Shown: positions 1 to 8,589 of the stretch, piece after piece
Numbering within the stretch: position 1 is the stretch's first letter
Layout of the letters: the number at the start of each line of letters is the position of its first letter
Assembly: GCF_001592945.1 (NCBI RefSeq)
Contig: NZ_LRPB01000023.1
Coordinates: 124,001 to 188,000, forward strand
Source of the DNA: Roseivirga seohaensis
GTDB taxonomy: Bacteria; Bacteroidota; Bacteroidia; Cytophagales; Cyclobacteriaceae
Length of the DNA: 64,000 nucleotides
Direction: 5' to 3'
Notes under the pieces: generated by a model
Told to the model about the DNA's origin: nothing
The model's input: the letters and a program-made list of their open reading frames with translations, nothing else
Database searches by the model: none
Program-made: the position numbers and the translations under genes

Positions 1-2
1 TT

Positions 3-440
3 TGGCCTCTTTTGGCCTCGCCCGAAGACCAAGAAACAAATATCCGCAAATTCGAAAACATTGGTACTCGCTCTTTTGCTACCGAACAAGCCATTGGCGG
101 AGCACTCAACTTTCATAACGCAATTGGCCAAGAGCGAAAAGGAGCCAGATTAGAATACTTGAAGCAATATTGGGCCAAGGAAGTGATTCACCATAAAAAC
201 GTTATTCCATACACTTCGCTAAAACCAGAGTATAGTAGAGCCCTATGCAACTTTGGCGTAGCAGGCATGACCGCTGGAGAAGTACACAACAGGCTTTTTA
301 ATGAATACAAAATACATACGAGCCCTGTGCAATGGGAAAAGGTAAACGGCCCTAGAATTACCCCGCATGTGTACACTACAAAGTATGACTTAGATCGGTT
401 GGTAGAAGCCATGCTTAAAATTGCCGGAACACCTAAGTAA
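3..440 (+). CDS. Class V aminotransferase, C-terminal fragment (5' end outside window)
   Basis: This is the C-terminal part of a PLP-dependent aminotransferase of the class V / isopenicillin-N-epimerase-like group. The frame is open to the left edge (the codons from base 3 read WPLLASPEDQ), so the true start and the PLP lysine lie outside the window. What is visible is the small domain: the NIGTRS segment, RLEYLKQYWA, and a C-terminal region with GPRITPHVYTTKYDLDRLVE, typical of family members that end in a helix pairing with the active site. Substrate cannot be deduced from this portion. It is separated by 67 bp from the next plus-strand gene and may be cotranscribed with it. Confidence 0.8.
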   Translation, partial: WPLLASPEDQETNIRKFENIGTRSFATEQAIGGALNFHNAIGQERKGARLEYLKQYWAKEVIHHKNVIPYTSLKPEYSRALCNFGVAGMTAGEVHNRLFNEYKIHTSPVQWEKVNGPRITPHVYTTKYDLDRLVEAMLKIAGTPK

Positions 441-507
441 ACTTTATTGGAGAGAAGAACAGTGCTTTCGATATCAACCATTCCATTCGTTTTTCTAACT
501 TCGAACC

Positions 508-1293
508 ATGAGCTATCAAATAGGTATTATAGGCACCGGGAATGTTGCTTGGCACTTGGCCAGAGCATTTGAAAACGCAGGGCATGTAATTACTGATATT
601 TATAACCGAGATATCAGAAAGGCCAAACACTTTGCTTTAGACTTTTTTAATGCTAAAACCACAAGTAAACTCAACTTTAATGATAGCAATGCTCAAATAT
701 TTATTTTGGCCGTTTCGGATGACGCTATTGCTGAAATTGCACCTGAAATTTTACTTCCAAAAAACGCAATTTTAGTCCATACTTCGGGGTCTGTAGCAAT
801 GGCTGCTTTGGGTTACGCACGAACGGAAAACCAAGGGGTCTTTTATCCACTTCAAACCTTTAGCAAAGGCAAGGCCGTGAACTTTTCAGAAATTCCAATT
901 GGCATTGAAGCAGAAAACAAAATGACAGAAAATGCCTTGAACAGTTTGGCCAAAAGCATTAGCAACAAAGTTCAGTTAATGGATAGCCGAGATAGAAGAA
1001 CGATTCACTTGGCAGCTGTTTTTGCCTGCAACTTCACAAACCATCTGTTTACGATTTCAAAAGGTATTTTAGAAAACAGAAACCTCAATTTTGACTTGCT
1101 AGAGCCATTAATTGTTGAAACGCTCAATAAGTCGCTTGAAATAGGCCCCAATAATGCTCAAACTGGCCCTGCAAAAAGAGGCGATTTCGAAACCTTGGAC
1201 AATCACTTTCAGGCTTTATCTAACAATCCAGAGATAGCAGAAATCTACAGGGCAATCTCCCAAAATATCATCGATTATTATTCTGAAGAATAA
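508..1293 (+). CDS. Rossmann-fold DUF2520 protein (NADP-dependent-oxidoreductase-like)
   Basis: The protein (261 residues) opens with a dinucleotide-binding fold: IGTGNVAWHLARAF (residues 7-20) is a GxGxxA-type loop of the F420/NADP oxidoreductase-like fold. The second half matches the DUF2520 helical domain, including GVFYPLQTFSKGK around residue 110 and a long helical tail resembling 6-phosphogluconate-dehydrogenase-type dimerisation domains. Function is unknown; NAD(P) binding is an inference from the loop. The ATG gives the family-like start MSYQIGIIGTGN. It ends 8 bp from the convergent gene at 1302 with no visible terminator between them. Confidence 0.85.
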   Translation: MSYQIGIIGTGNVAWHLARAFENAGHVITDIYNRDIRKAKHFALDFFNAKTTSKLNFNDSNAQIFILAVSDDAIAEIAPEILLPKNAILVHTSGSVAMAALGYARTENQGVFYPLQTFSKGKAVNFSEIPIGIEAENKMTENALNSLAKSISNKVQLMDSRDRRTIHLAAVFACNFTNHLFTISKGILENRNLNFDLLEPLIVETLNKSLEIGPNNAQTGPAKRGDFETLDNHFQALSNNPEIAEIYRAISQNIIDYYSEE

Positions 1294-1301
1294 ACTGCTC
1301 G

Positions 1302-4300
1302 CTAACGAACCAACATTTTAATTGTGACTACTTTTCTGTCTCGATCAATGATTCTGATCATGTTTAAGCCTTTTGGCAAGTCTTTAGAATCAAGCTCTAT
1401 GTGACCTGAAGCAGCCTTAATTTCAAAGTTGGAACTACTTACTACTACACCACTGGAAGTCACTACCTGAAGCTCAATTTCTTGATCTTCAGCTACTCTA
1501 TAAGCAAGTTTAAATTTCTCCCCAAAAACAACAGGATTAGGGAATACACTGAATGCAGTATTGATTTCCAGTTGAGCTTTGTTTAGCAGCACCCTTTTCA
1601 CCTCTGAATATTCAAACTCACCATTAAAGTCAGTCTGCTTTAATCGGTAATAAGAAGTGCCGCTCAAAGGCTCTGAATCAGTATATGTATAGTTTAATAT
1701 CTCATCACTATTTCCAGCCCCATTAAGTACTCCAATTGCTGTGAAATCCTTTCCGTTTGCACTTCTTTCAATTGTGTAATAAGCGTTACCTTCTTCACTA
1801 GCCGTTGTCCAATTCAATTGAACAGATTCATTATTGATATTCTTAGCATCAAATGAAATCAAGGTAATTGGAAGCGCATACTTTTCAGTTGCTCCTAATG
1901 TAAAGAATTGTGTATCGGTTAAGTCAACTCTAAAGGTTACTGTTTTCTTAACCGCATCAATTGAAGTAGGTGCTTGAAGAGTAACACCTGAGGTGAAATC
2001 TCCATCCGCATCTAGCATTAGCCTTACAAGGTTAAGGTTGTTTGTTCCTACACCAGAAGGTCCGCCAATTGAGAATAAGTCAAAAGTTAAATCAACTTGT
2101 CCAACTGTTCCGGTCTCTTGAACATACCATTCTCTAAATAGCCTACTCTTTACTTGAGAAGTATTAAACTCTGTATTTCCGTCAGCCTTTGTTCCAGTTA
2201 GTGGCTTATTTTCACTTCCCCATATCGAGAACGAATCATCATCTCCAATCGGACTGACTGACGCCATTTTAACAATGGTACCGGCATTAGAACTCTTAGA
2301 GGTTTCTTGAAGGAAACAAGAGTTGTCATCTCGAGCCAAGCCAGAAATGTTATAGTTATAAGTCGGTTGTTCGGTCCAATCCCATACTACGCCACTATCA
2401 GAGGCTAAATAATCTTTTTCACCTGTATCTCCAGCTCTAGTGATTCCGTATTTTAAAGCAAGGTATGAATCAACTCGCACACGCTCATTGGCTGTCAAAA
2501 CCCTAGAGTAAGCTAGCACTTCGGCTATATTTCCCTGTAGCTGAGAGTTTATTGTATAATCAGCAATAGCTCCGTTATTTCCTATACCCATAGCTGTACC
2601 ACCATTTAACGAAACATTATCGGAGGTACCAGAACCTACATTCGCAGCATCCACATACAGTTTAACTGTTCCAGAGGCTGCCTTTACACGGGTTCCCATT
2701 GCAATATGAGGAATACCGTTATTGTATTTGGCAGTGCTATAAGCAGTACGACCAGAGTTATTAGCAGCATTAAAATGAACTGCACCATTATCTGCCAAGC
2801 CTAATGCATAATCGGCTGTTCCTCCCGATACGCCAGAGCTCATTAGCACTGGAGAATCCTCAAAGTTTCCAGTATTCCCTCCATTTTGAGTAGTTGAGAA
2901 TACAGTTGCTAAAGTCATATCATCACTTACCACATTACCATTATCGGTACTTATATATGCTAAATCCGAATTACCTGGGTCAGAAAAACGAACAACGGGA
3001 TTAAAATTAAAGGTGGCTGTTTTGAGCTTTGGTAATACTGGAGATACTCCATTTGGTGTCAATGCTCCATCATTATCTGCCGTACTCTTATCGGTCCAAG
3101 TATTAACGGTAGCATCATTTACAACAGCATCAGGACCATTATTTGCTTTTAACCATAAGGCTAAACCACTTGTTACTCCACCTGGACCACAAAGCTCTAT
3201 TGCTGTTCCAAGTGTAAAATAATCTCCATCGGCAAAATCTACATTCTCAAAAGTCAATACATTACCATTGAAAGTACCTCCACCTACTGTGGTACCAGAG
3301 GCCATGGTTGAACTAGCAGACCTGATCAGTTTAAAGTCTGCTGCCGAAGAAGAATAACCTAGGCCTGTTAAATCGAAAGATACAGTAGTATTACCTACAG
3401 TTCCCGTTTCATCTACTCTCCAAACCCTTCTCATTCGCTCAGTAACCCCAGTAGGAACATCCGGACTACCATCATTTGTAGCATTTACAGCGTTTGACTG
3501 TTCTTTATCTGCATTATCATTACCCCAAACCAAAAATGATTCATCTGCTGAGAAACTATTAAGATTGGATTTATTATCTGCCGCAATACCTCCAAGGCCA
3601 ATAGTAACAATGGCATCATTATTTACACTTTTAGATTGTTTCTGTTCAAAACAGGAATCATCATCTCTGCCAATACCAGCAATATCGTTCTTATATGAAG
3701 CGTTGTCCGTGGCGTTCCAAATCACTGAACTTGATGAATTCAAATAATTTTGTCCTGTGCTTTGATCTAACGTTATACCATATTTTATAGCCAAGTAACT
3801 TTGAATTCTAAGATGTTCGTTGGTATCATCAGGGCGTACGGAGAATGAAATCAGCTCTGCAATTTGTCCATCAAAGTTAGACGTTGTAACATTGAATGTA
3901 TTTGGTAAAGCAAATCCCCCAAGTCTATAATATACGTTTGATGACGTTAGAAATGGGGTTCTTTTTAGGTTATCTCTTTTAATCCCATTAATAAAAATAT
4001 TGGTTTCACTATTACCAGCGTTATTTCTAACTCCGACAAGAATACTTTTTCCTGCTGCAACATTACCATCAGGGTAGCCCCCCGATGAAACGCCTGAGGC
4101 TGACCTTGTTCCACCACCTCCACCTACTAAATTTGTAAATATTTCAGACGATATATCAGGAGTCATTGATCCTGTTCCAAAACCACCAATATTGTTTGTA
4201 GCCGTTGGTGTTTGAAAGCCAACAATTACATCGGATGAGCTTCCAGATGTTTGTGTTACATCTGGCTTGATAACAAGATAATAGGCGGTGGTATAAAATC

Positions 4301-6929
4301 CGGCAGTTCCATTTAATCCTTCAGTGTTTGCATCATCAAAATTTACGGCTGGGTTAAAATTAATAGCGTTCGTTACATAGTTAGGGTAATTTGAAGCACC
4401 TGTAGCGTCATTTCCTCCAGAAAAATCACCCCAAGTAGTGACATCTGCACCATTAACCGTTGTATTTGGTCCATTGTCTGCTCTTAGCCATAAGGTTAAA
4501 TTTGTAGTTACATTACCTGGCCCACAGCTAATAAAACCTGTACCTAAAGTAAAGTACTGACCATTTTCAAAATTTACTCCTGAAAAAGTAATTGTATTAC
4601 CACTTAATGTGCCTCCTGTTATAATTTGAGAAGAAGTAAATACTCCACCAGAAGAGTTGCTTGCGATGAGTAAACTATAATCCGATTCGCTAGGTGCACC
4701 TCCGTTAAACGTAAAGTCCGTAACATCGAAAGAAACACTATTAATTCCTGTTTCACCAGTTTCACCAACTCTCCAAACACGTTCTACTCTACGAGTAATC
4801 AAAGGAGGTACATCTGTGGTTTCATCATCATCTTTATCACCGCTGTCATTCCCCCAAATTAGCCATGAGTTGTTATTAGGAAATGAACCTCCATGATCGA
4901 TAGTAACCACAGAACCCATGTTTTCACTCCTTGATTTAACCTGCTCAAATTCAGAGTTATCGTCTCTTGCAATACCTGCAATGTCCTTGTTGTATTCCAA
5001 ATACCCTCCTAAAGAGGCGTTTAGCGTTGTGTTAAAAACAATATCACCTTGAGAATTTACGTAGTTAATAGGAGTCGACTGGTCAAGTGTGATTCCATAC
5101 TTTACGGCCAAATAACTCTCTATTCTATTGCGTTGTGAGATAAGGAAAGCACCCGGCTCATTACAGTAAATAAGTTCGGAAATTTCTCCATAATATGAGT
5201 TTGCGCTGCTACTGCTACCATTGTCATATCTTGAAGCTCCATCTGAAGCTCCAAACTCTATTCCATCGGTGTCGCTATAAAGTAGCCCAACATTGTTTAA
5301 GGTCGCAAAGCTTTGGCCATTTAAGTAGCCCGTAACTGTACCTGTTGAAGATGTGTTTCCACTAAACTCTAAAGTAACTATGTATTCTGTATTCTCAGAC
5401 AAAGTTGCTGTTGCAATGGTTGCCACATTCGCTGTCGTATTCCAAGGAGACCCGCTACCATCACTCGTTCTGTTCCAAGACGAAAGGTGTAGTTTTCCAT
5501 CTCGAATATAAACGGTGATACCTCGATCATTCCCTCCTTGCTCATATAATACTTGACGAGTATTAATATCCGAAGTGCTTGTTCTAAAAGCTAAATTGAT
5601 TCCCTTTTTAGTATATGGCCCACCTGTATTAAACGCTAGGTTATTAGCTATAGTGAGGCTTGTACTTCCTGTAGTAAAATCAACCGTAGGGTTAAAATTG
5701 ATGTTGCTAGTCGTGCTTCTGTACGTTGGTGCGGCAACTCCTGTAGTAGCATCATGATTTCCAATCCACTGATCTTGCCAGTCGGTCACGGTACTCCCAT
5801 CAGTAGCAGTAGTTACTCCAACATTAGCCTTTAACCATGTAGTTAAAGCAGCTTTATAGCCTCCAGGCCCAGTTCCTGGAGTCAAACAGTTATCTGATGA
5901 CACACCCGCTGATAAACCAGCAACTAAATCAAGCCCTGAGTCACTGGCTTTGGTATCGGTAGGAAAAGTGAAAATATCAGTTAAATCATGATCTGTATCG
6001 TTTGTGTCGAATGCAAAAATTGAGAAGCCATAAATAACTGTATTTGCAGCAATTCCTAGTTCACTAAAAGAAACCGCTACTCCTTGCAAACTTTGGGCAC
6101 TCTGTCCAAAAAAAGTACCAATATTGATAATTGGGGTTGGGTCTAATCCCGTATCCTGTCTTCTTAAAATAAGAAAGTTGTCGAATGAGCGTCCACCTCC
6201 TGTGCCTGAATTTGTCGGGTCTGGCCAATCTGAGTCTTCAATATCAATCATTGAACCATAAGATGCTGGTTCGCCATTAACATCAAGAGAGAGTATTGCT
6301 GCAATCTTTATTTCATCATTTCCTCCCCTTTCAATGATTGGAAAAACAGCACTATCTGGTTCACAAGTAACTAAGCCTGTAAACCAAATTACATCTAAAC
6401 GCTCTACCTGTGCTTGTATGGTATTGAGTCCCTCATCATCCTCGTTAACCATAATATTATCATAACCAGCATTCAAAACCCCGGACTGATAAAGGGCATC
6501 TGCATCTTCTACTTCATCTGCATCTAACTCCAGTTCTCCTGGTGTAAGTGGACTAAACGATGGGTCAACAATACTACCTAAAGTATACCAAACGTTGATA
6601 TATGCTTGATTGTCAGTCCTCTTAATAACTAAAGTATCTGGAAGAACAAAGTTATCATAGAGTTTACCACCAACAGTGTAAGACTTGATTTTCAAGTTGT
6701 CCCCTGTTCCATAATAAAGATCGTAGGGTAAACTTGGCTGAATGTCATTGATAGCATCACTCGGTGAGGTTACCGAAACTGTTGAAGGAACAGAGGTTGG
6801 CAAAGGGCTTGCATAGTTAATAGAAGTTATATGGGACTGCCCTAATAATGCCGTATTGATAAAACATAGCAATAGCATGCCTAAAAAAACTCTCCCGAAA
6901 AAAGTATCAACTAAATCTACGTACCTCAC
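1302..6929 (-). CDS. Large secreted protein: three LamG-like/DUF8202 modules and a T9SS sorting domain
   Basis: This is a 1,875-residue exported protein. The hydrophobic stretch FLGMLLLCFINTALLG, followed by Q, is a signal peptide. A module occurs three times, beginning near residues 353, 800 and 1246: each opens with a Cys/Gly-Pro-Gly stretch and WLKAN/WLRADNGP (concanavalin/LamG-like). Each then passes through a KYGIT segment (near 605, 1045 and 1488), a DIAGIARDD-like segment and a WGND-like segment, as in DUF8202. A fibronectin-III-like domain (about 1690-1780) precedes a type A sorting domain starting at FSVFPNPV and ending in MLVR, which predicts T9SS export and surface attachment or release. 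The start used is GTG; a stop lies five codons upstream. An internal ATG at 6878 would remove the basic residues before the signal core. Ligand or role is unknown; adhesion is plausible. Confidence 0.85.
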   Translation of the reverse strand: MRYVDLVDTFFGRVFLGMLLLCFINTALLGQSHITSINYASPLPTSVPSTVSVTSPSDAINDIQPSLPYDLYYGTGDNLKIKSYTVGGKLYDNFVLPDTLVIKRTDNQAYINVWYTLGSIVDPSFSPLTPGELELDADEVEDADALYQSGVLNAGYDNIMVNEDDEGLNTIQAQVERLDVIWFTGLVTCEPDSAVFPIIERGGNDEIKIAAILSLDVNGEPASYGSMIDIEDSDWPDPTNSGTGGGRSFDNFLILRRQDTGLDPTPIINIGTFFGQSAQSLQGVAVSFSELGIAANTVIYGFSIFAFDTNDTDHDLTDIFTFPTDTKASDSGLDLVAGLSAGVSSDNCLTPGTGPGGYKAALTTWLKANVGVTTATDGSTVTDWQDQWIGNHDATTGVAAPTYRSTTSNINFNPTVDFTTGSTSLTIANNLAFNTGGPYTKKGINLAFRTSTSDINTRQVLYEQGGNDRGITVYIRDGKLHLSSWNRTSDGSGSPWNTTANVATIATATLSENTEYIVTLEFSGNTSSTGTVTGYLNGQSFATLNNVGLLYSDTDGIEFGASDGASRYDNGSSSSANSYYGEISELIYCNEPGAFLISQRNRIESYLAVKYGITLDQSTPINYVNSQGDIVFNTTLNASLGGYLEYNKDIAGIARDDNSEFEQVKSRSENMGSVVTIDHGGSFPNNNSWLIWGNDSGDKDDDETTDVPPLITRRVERVWRVGETGETGINSVSFDVTDFTFNGGAPSESDYSLLIASNSSGGVFTSSQIITGGTLSGNTITFSGVNFENGQYFTLGTGFISCGPGNVTTNLTLWLRADNGPNTTVNGADVTTWGDFSGGNDATGASNYPNYVTNAINFNPAVNFDDANTEGLNGTAGFYTTAYYLVIKPDVTQTSGSSSDVIVGFQTPTATNNIGGFGTGSMTPDISSEIFTNLVGGGGGTRSASGVSSGGYPDGNVAAGKSILVGVRNNAGNSETNIFINGIKRDNLKRTPFLTSSNVYYRLGGFALPNTFNVTTSNFDGQIAELISFSVRPDDTNEHLRIQSYLAIKYGITLDQSTGQNYLNSSSSVIWNATDNASYKNDIAGIGRDDDSCFEQKQSKSVNNDAIVTIGLGGIAADNKSNLNSFSADESFLVWGNDNADKEQSNAVNATNDGSPDVPTGVTERMRRVWRVDETGTVGNTTVSFDLTGLGYSSSAADFKLIRSASSTMASGTTVGGGTFNGNVLTFENVDFADGDYFTLGTAIELCGPGGVTSGLALWLKANNGPDAVVNDATVNTWTDKSTADNDGALTPNGVSPVLPKLKTATFNFNPVVRFSDPGNSDLAYISTDNGNVVSDDMTLATVFSTTQNGGNTGNFEDSPVLMSSGVSGGTADYALGLADNGAVHFNAANNSGRTAYSTAKYNNGIPHIAMGTRVKAASGTVKLYVDAANVGSGTSDNVSLNGGTAMGIGNNGAIADYTINSQLQGNIAEVLAYSRVLTANERVRVDSYLALKYGITRAGDTGEKDYLASDSGVVWDWTEQPTYNYNISGLARDDNSCFLQETSKSSNAGTIVKMASVSPIGDDDSFSIWGSENKPLTGTKADGNTEFNTSQVKSRLFREWYVQETGTVGQVDLTFDLFSIGGPSGVGTNNLNLVRLMLDADGDFTSGVTLQAPTSIDAVKKTVTFRVDLTDTQFFTLGATEKYALPITLISFDAKNINNESVQLNWTTASEEGNAYYTIERSANGKDFTAIGVLNGAGNSDEILNYTYTDSEPLSGTSYYRLKQTDFNGEFEYSEVKRVLLNKAQLEINTAFSVFPNPVVFGEKFKLAYRVAEDQEIELQVVTSSGVVVSSSNFEIKAASGHIELDSKDLPKGLNMIRIIDRDRKVVTIKMLVR

Positions 6930-7334
6930 CTTTTGTTTTAGTTAAAATCTCTCGCCATAGGTTTTCTTCTATGACATTGAAAAATGTTTGAGTAATTCGT
7001 TGAACATCTTTTGTTCAAAATCAAATGGTTAAGTAAATGGTGGGTTGAGGAAAATAATAATGATGCAAAGATGGTAGCTTTGCCTTAAATAGTGGGTGAA
7101 AGAGGTGGCAAATGTATATTATATTTTTGTTAATCAAAAATAATCTTATGCCACTTAGATATAAAAATTAGCATTTGGCCACAAAACACCCACCTTTGAT
7201 TTATCTTGTAATTCAATAACATTGATTCAGCATCTTGACTTAAAAAACTATCCTACTGAATTTTTACTTGGCAATATTATACTGGCAGTATATAATTCTA
7301 TGAGGCATTTAGACTCCTTAAAAAAAGGACACGA
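6930..7334. other. 405-bp intergenic region upstream of the large secreted protein
   Basis: No credible gene is seen on either strand. The region is AT-rich and holds the minus-strand promoter listed at 7109-7138, which implies a leader of roughly 170 bases for the secreted protein. Inside that leader lies an inverted repeat TTGAAC (7000-7005) / GTTCAA (7013-7018). Near the purM end there is a short palindrome around 7279-7293 (TATACT, GGC, AGTATA). No T-run terminator is evident after purM. Confidence 0.5.
7109..7138 (-). promoter_or_regulatory. Promoter for the large secreted protein gene
   Basis: Read on the minus strand there is TTTG (7135-7138), 18 bases, then TACATTTG (7109-7116), an exact match to the Bacteroidota -7 consensus TAnnTTTG, with a -33 element one base closer than usual. 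Transcription would begin near 7103, leaving about 170 untranslated bases before the GTG. Confidence 0.55.
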
Positions 7335-8498
7335 CTAGTATTCAAAATTTCTAAATTCAGAATTGATGGTAAGTTTCCTATTTTCTGAGGCTTCCACTCT
7401 GCCTACAATTTGTGCATCGATGTTAAAGCTCTTTGAAATGGAGATGATTTCTTCGGCAAATTCTTCATCAATATAAATCTCCATTCTGTGCCCCATATTA
7501 AAGACCTTATACATTTCTTTCCAGCTAGTCCCGCTTTCTTCCTGAATCATTCTAAACAAAGGAGGAAGTTCAAAAAGATTGTCTTTTATAATATGAACAT
7601 TGTTTACAAAGTGAAGCACTTTGGTTTGAGCGCCTCCGCTACAATGAATCAATCCTCCAATTTGATTTCGGAATTTCTTGAGAATTTCCACCATCACAGG
7701 AGCGTAAGTTCTTGTTGGTGACAACACTAATTTACCAGCATTCAATGGGCTTCCCTCCACAGGGTCAGTCAATTGATATTTACCAGAATACACTAAATCT
7801 GAAGGCACAGCGTGATCGTAGCTTTCTGGAAATTTAGCAGCTAAGTCTTTATGGAATACATCATGACGAGCAGAAGTAAGCCCGTTCGAGCCCATTCCGC
7901 CATTGTACTCATTTTCATAAGTTGCCTGACCGTAGGAAGCCAAACCAACAATAACCTGACCCGGTTTAATTTTTTCATTGGTTACTACATCTTCCCTTTT
8001 CATTCGAGCGATAACCGTACTGTCCACTACAACGGTTCTTACCAAATCACCTAGGTCTGCCGTTTCGCCTCCAGTGCTAATAATGTTCATGCCGTTATCT
8101 CTCAGCATCTGAAGTACTTCTTCGGTGCCATTGATCAGCTCAGCAATCACTTCACCCGGTATCAGGTTTTTATTTCTGCCAATTGTCGAAGAAAGAAGAA
8201 TGTTATCGGTGGCGCCAACACAAAGTAAATCATCAATATTCATAATAATAGCATCTTGAGCAATGCCACGCCAAACCGAAAGATCACCGGTTTCTTTCCA
8301 ATACATATAAGCCAAAGCTGACTTTGTGCCCGCTCCATCGGCATGCATGATATTACAGAACGCATCATCACTGCCCATAAAATCAGGAACAACTTTACAA
8401 AAAGCAGTAGGAAAAACTCCTTTGTCTAAGTTCTTGATTGCGTTGTGAACATCTTCTTTTGAAGCTGAAACGCCTCTTTGCATGTACCGGTCGCTCAT
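7335..8498 (-). CDS. purM: Phosphoribosylformylglycinamidine cyclo-ligase (AIR synthase)
   Basis: PurM converts FGAM plus ATP to aminoimidazole ribotide in purine synthesis. The 387-residue length fits the Bacteroidota form, longer than the roughly 345 residues of E. coli. Visible family features are the N-terminal GVSASKEDV, the substrate/ATP segment HADGAGTKSA near residue 52, NIDDLLCVGA near 90, and the glycine-rich ISTGGETADLGDL near 140. The C-terminal half carries the GGLIHCSGGAQTKVLHF region, where the canonical family has a Gly/Thr-rich stretch. No other purine gene is adjacent. A -7-like TATTTTTG lies at 8518-8525, overlapping the T-tract of the upstream terminator, so the gene probably has its own short leader. 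Confidence 0.93.
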   Translation of the reverse strand: MSDRYMQRGVSASKEDVHNAIKNLDKGVFPTAFCKVVPDFMGSDDAFCNIMHADGAGTKSALAYMYWKETGDLSVWRGIAQDAIIMNIDDLLCVGATDNILLSSTIGRNKNLIPGEVIAELINGTEEVLQMLRDNGMNIISTGGETADLGDLVRTVVVDSTVIARMKREDVVTNEKIKPGQVIVGLASYGQATYENEYNGGMGSNGLTSARHDVFHKDLAAKFPESYDHAVPSDLVYSGKYQLTDPVEGSPLNAGKLVLSPTRTYAPVMVEILKKFRNQIGGLIHCSGGAQTKVLHFVNNVHIIKDNLFELPPLFRMIQEESGTSWKEMYKVFNMGHRMEIYIDEEFAEEIISISKSFNIDAQIVGRVEASENRKLTINSEFRNFEY

Positions 8499-8520
8499 AT
8501 CTGATAATTTAAGATCACAA

Positions 8521-8552
8521 AAATAAAAAAACCCCGTATGACGGGGCTCTTT
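8521..8552 (-). terminator. Terminator of the OmpA-family lipoprotein gene
   Basis: CCCCGT (8532-8537) and ACGGGG (8541-8546) form a GC-rich stem with a 3-base loop. On the minus strand it is followed by a run of seven T. The flanking A-run and T-run would also permit termination on the plus strand. Confidence 0.85.
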
Positions 8553-8589
8553 TTTCAGGTTTTTAATCTGCCAGAAAATTTAATACAGC

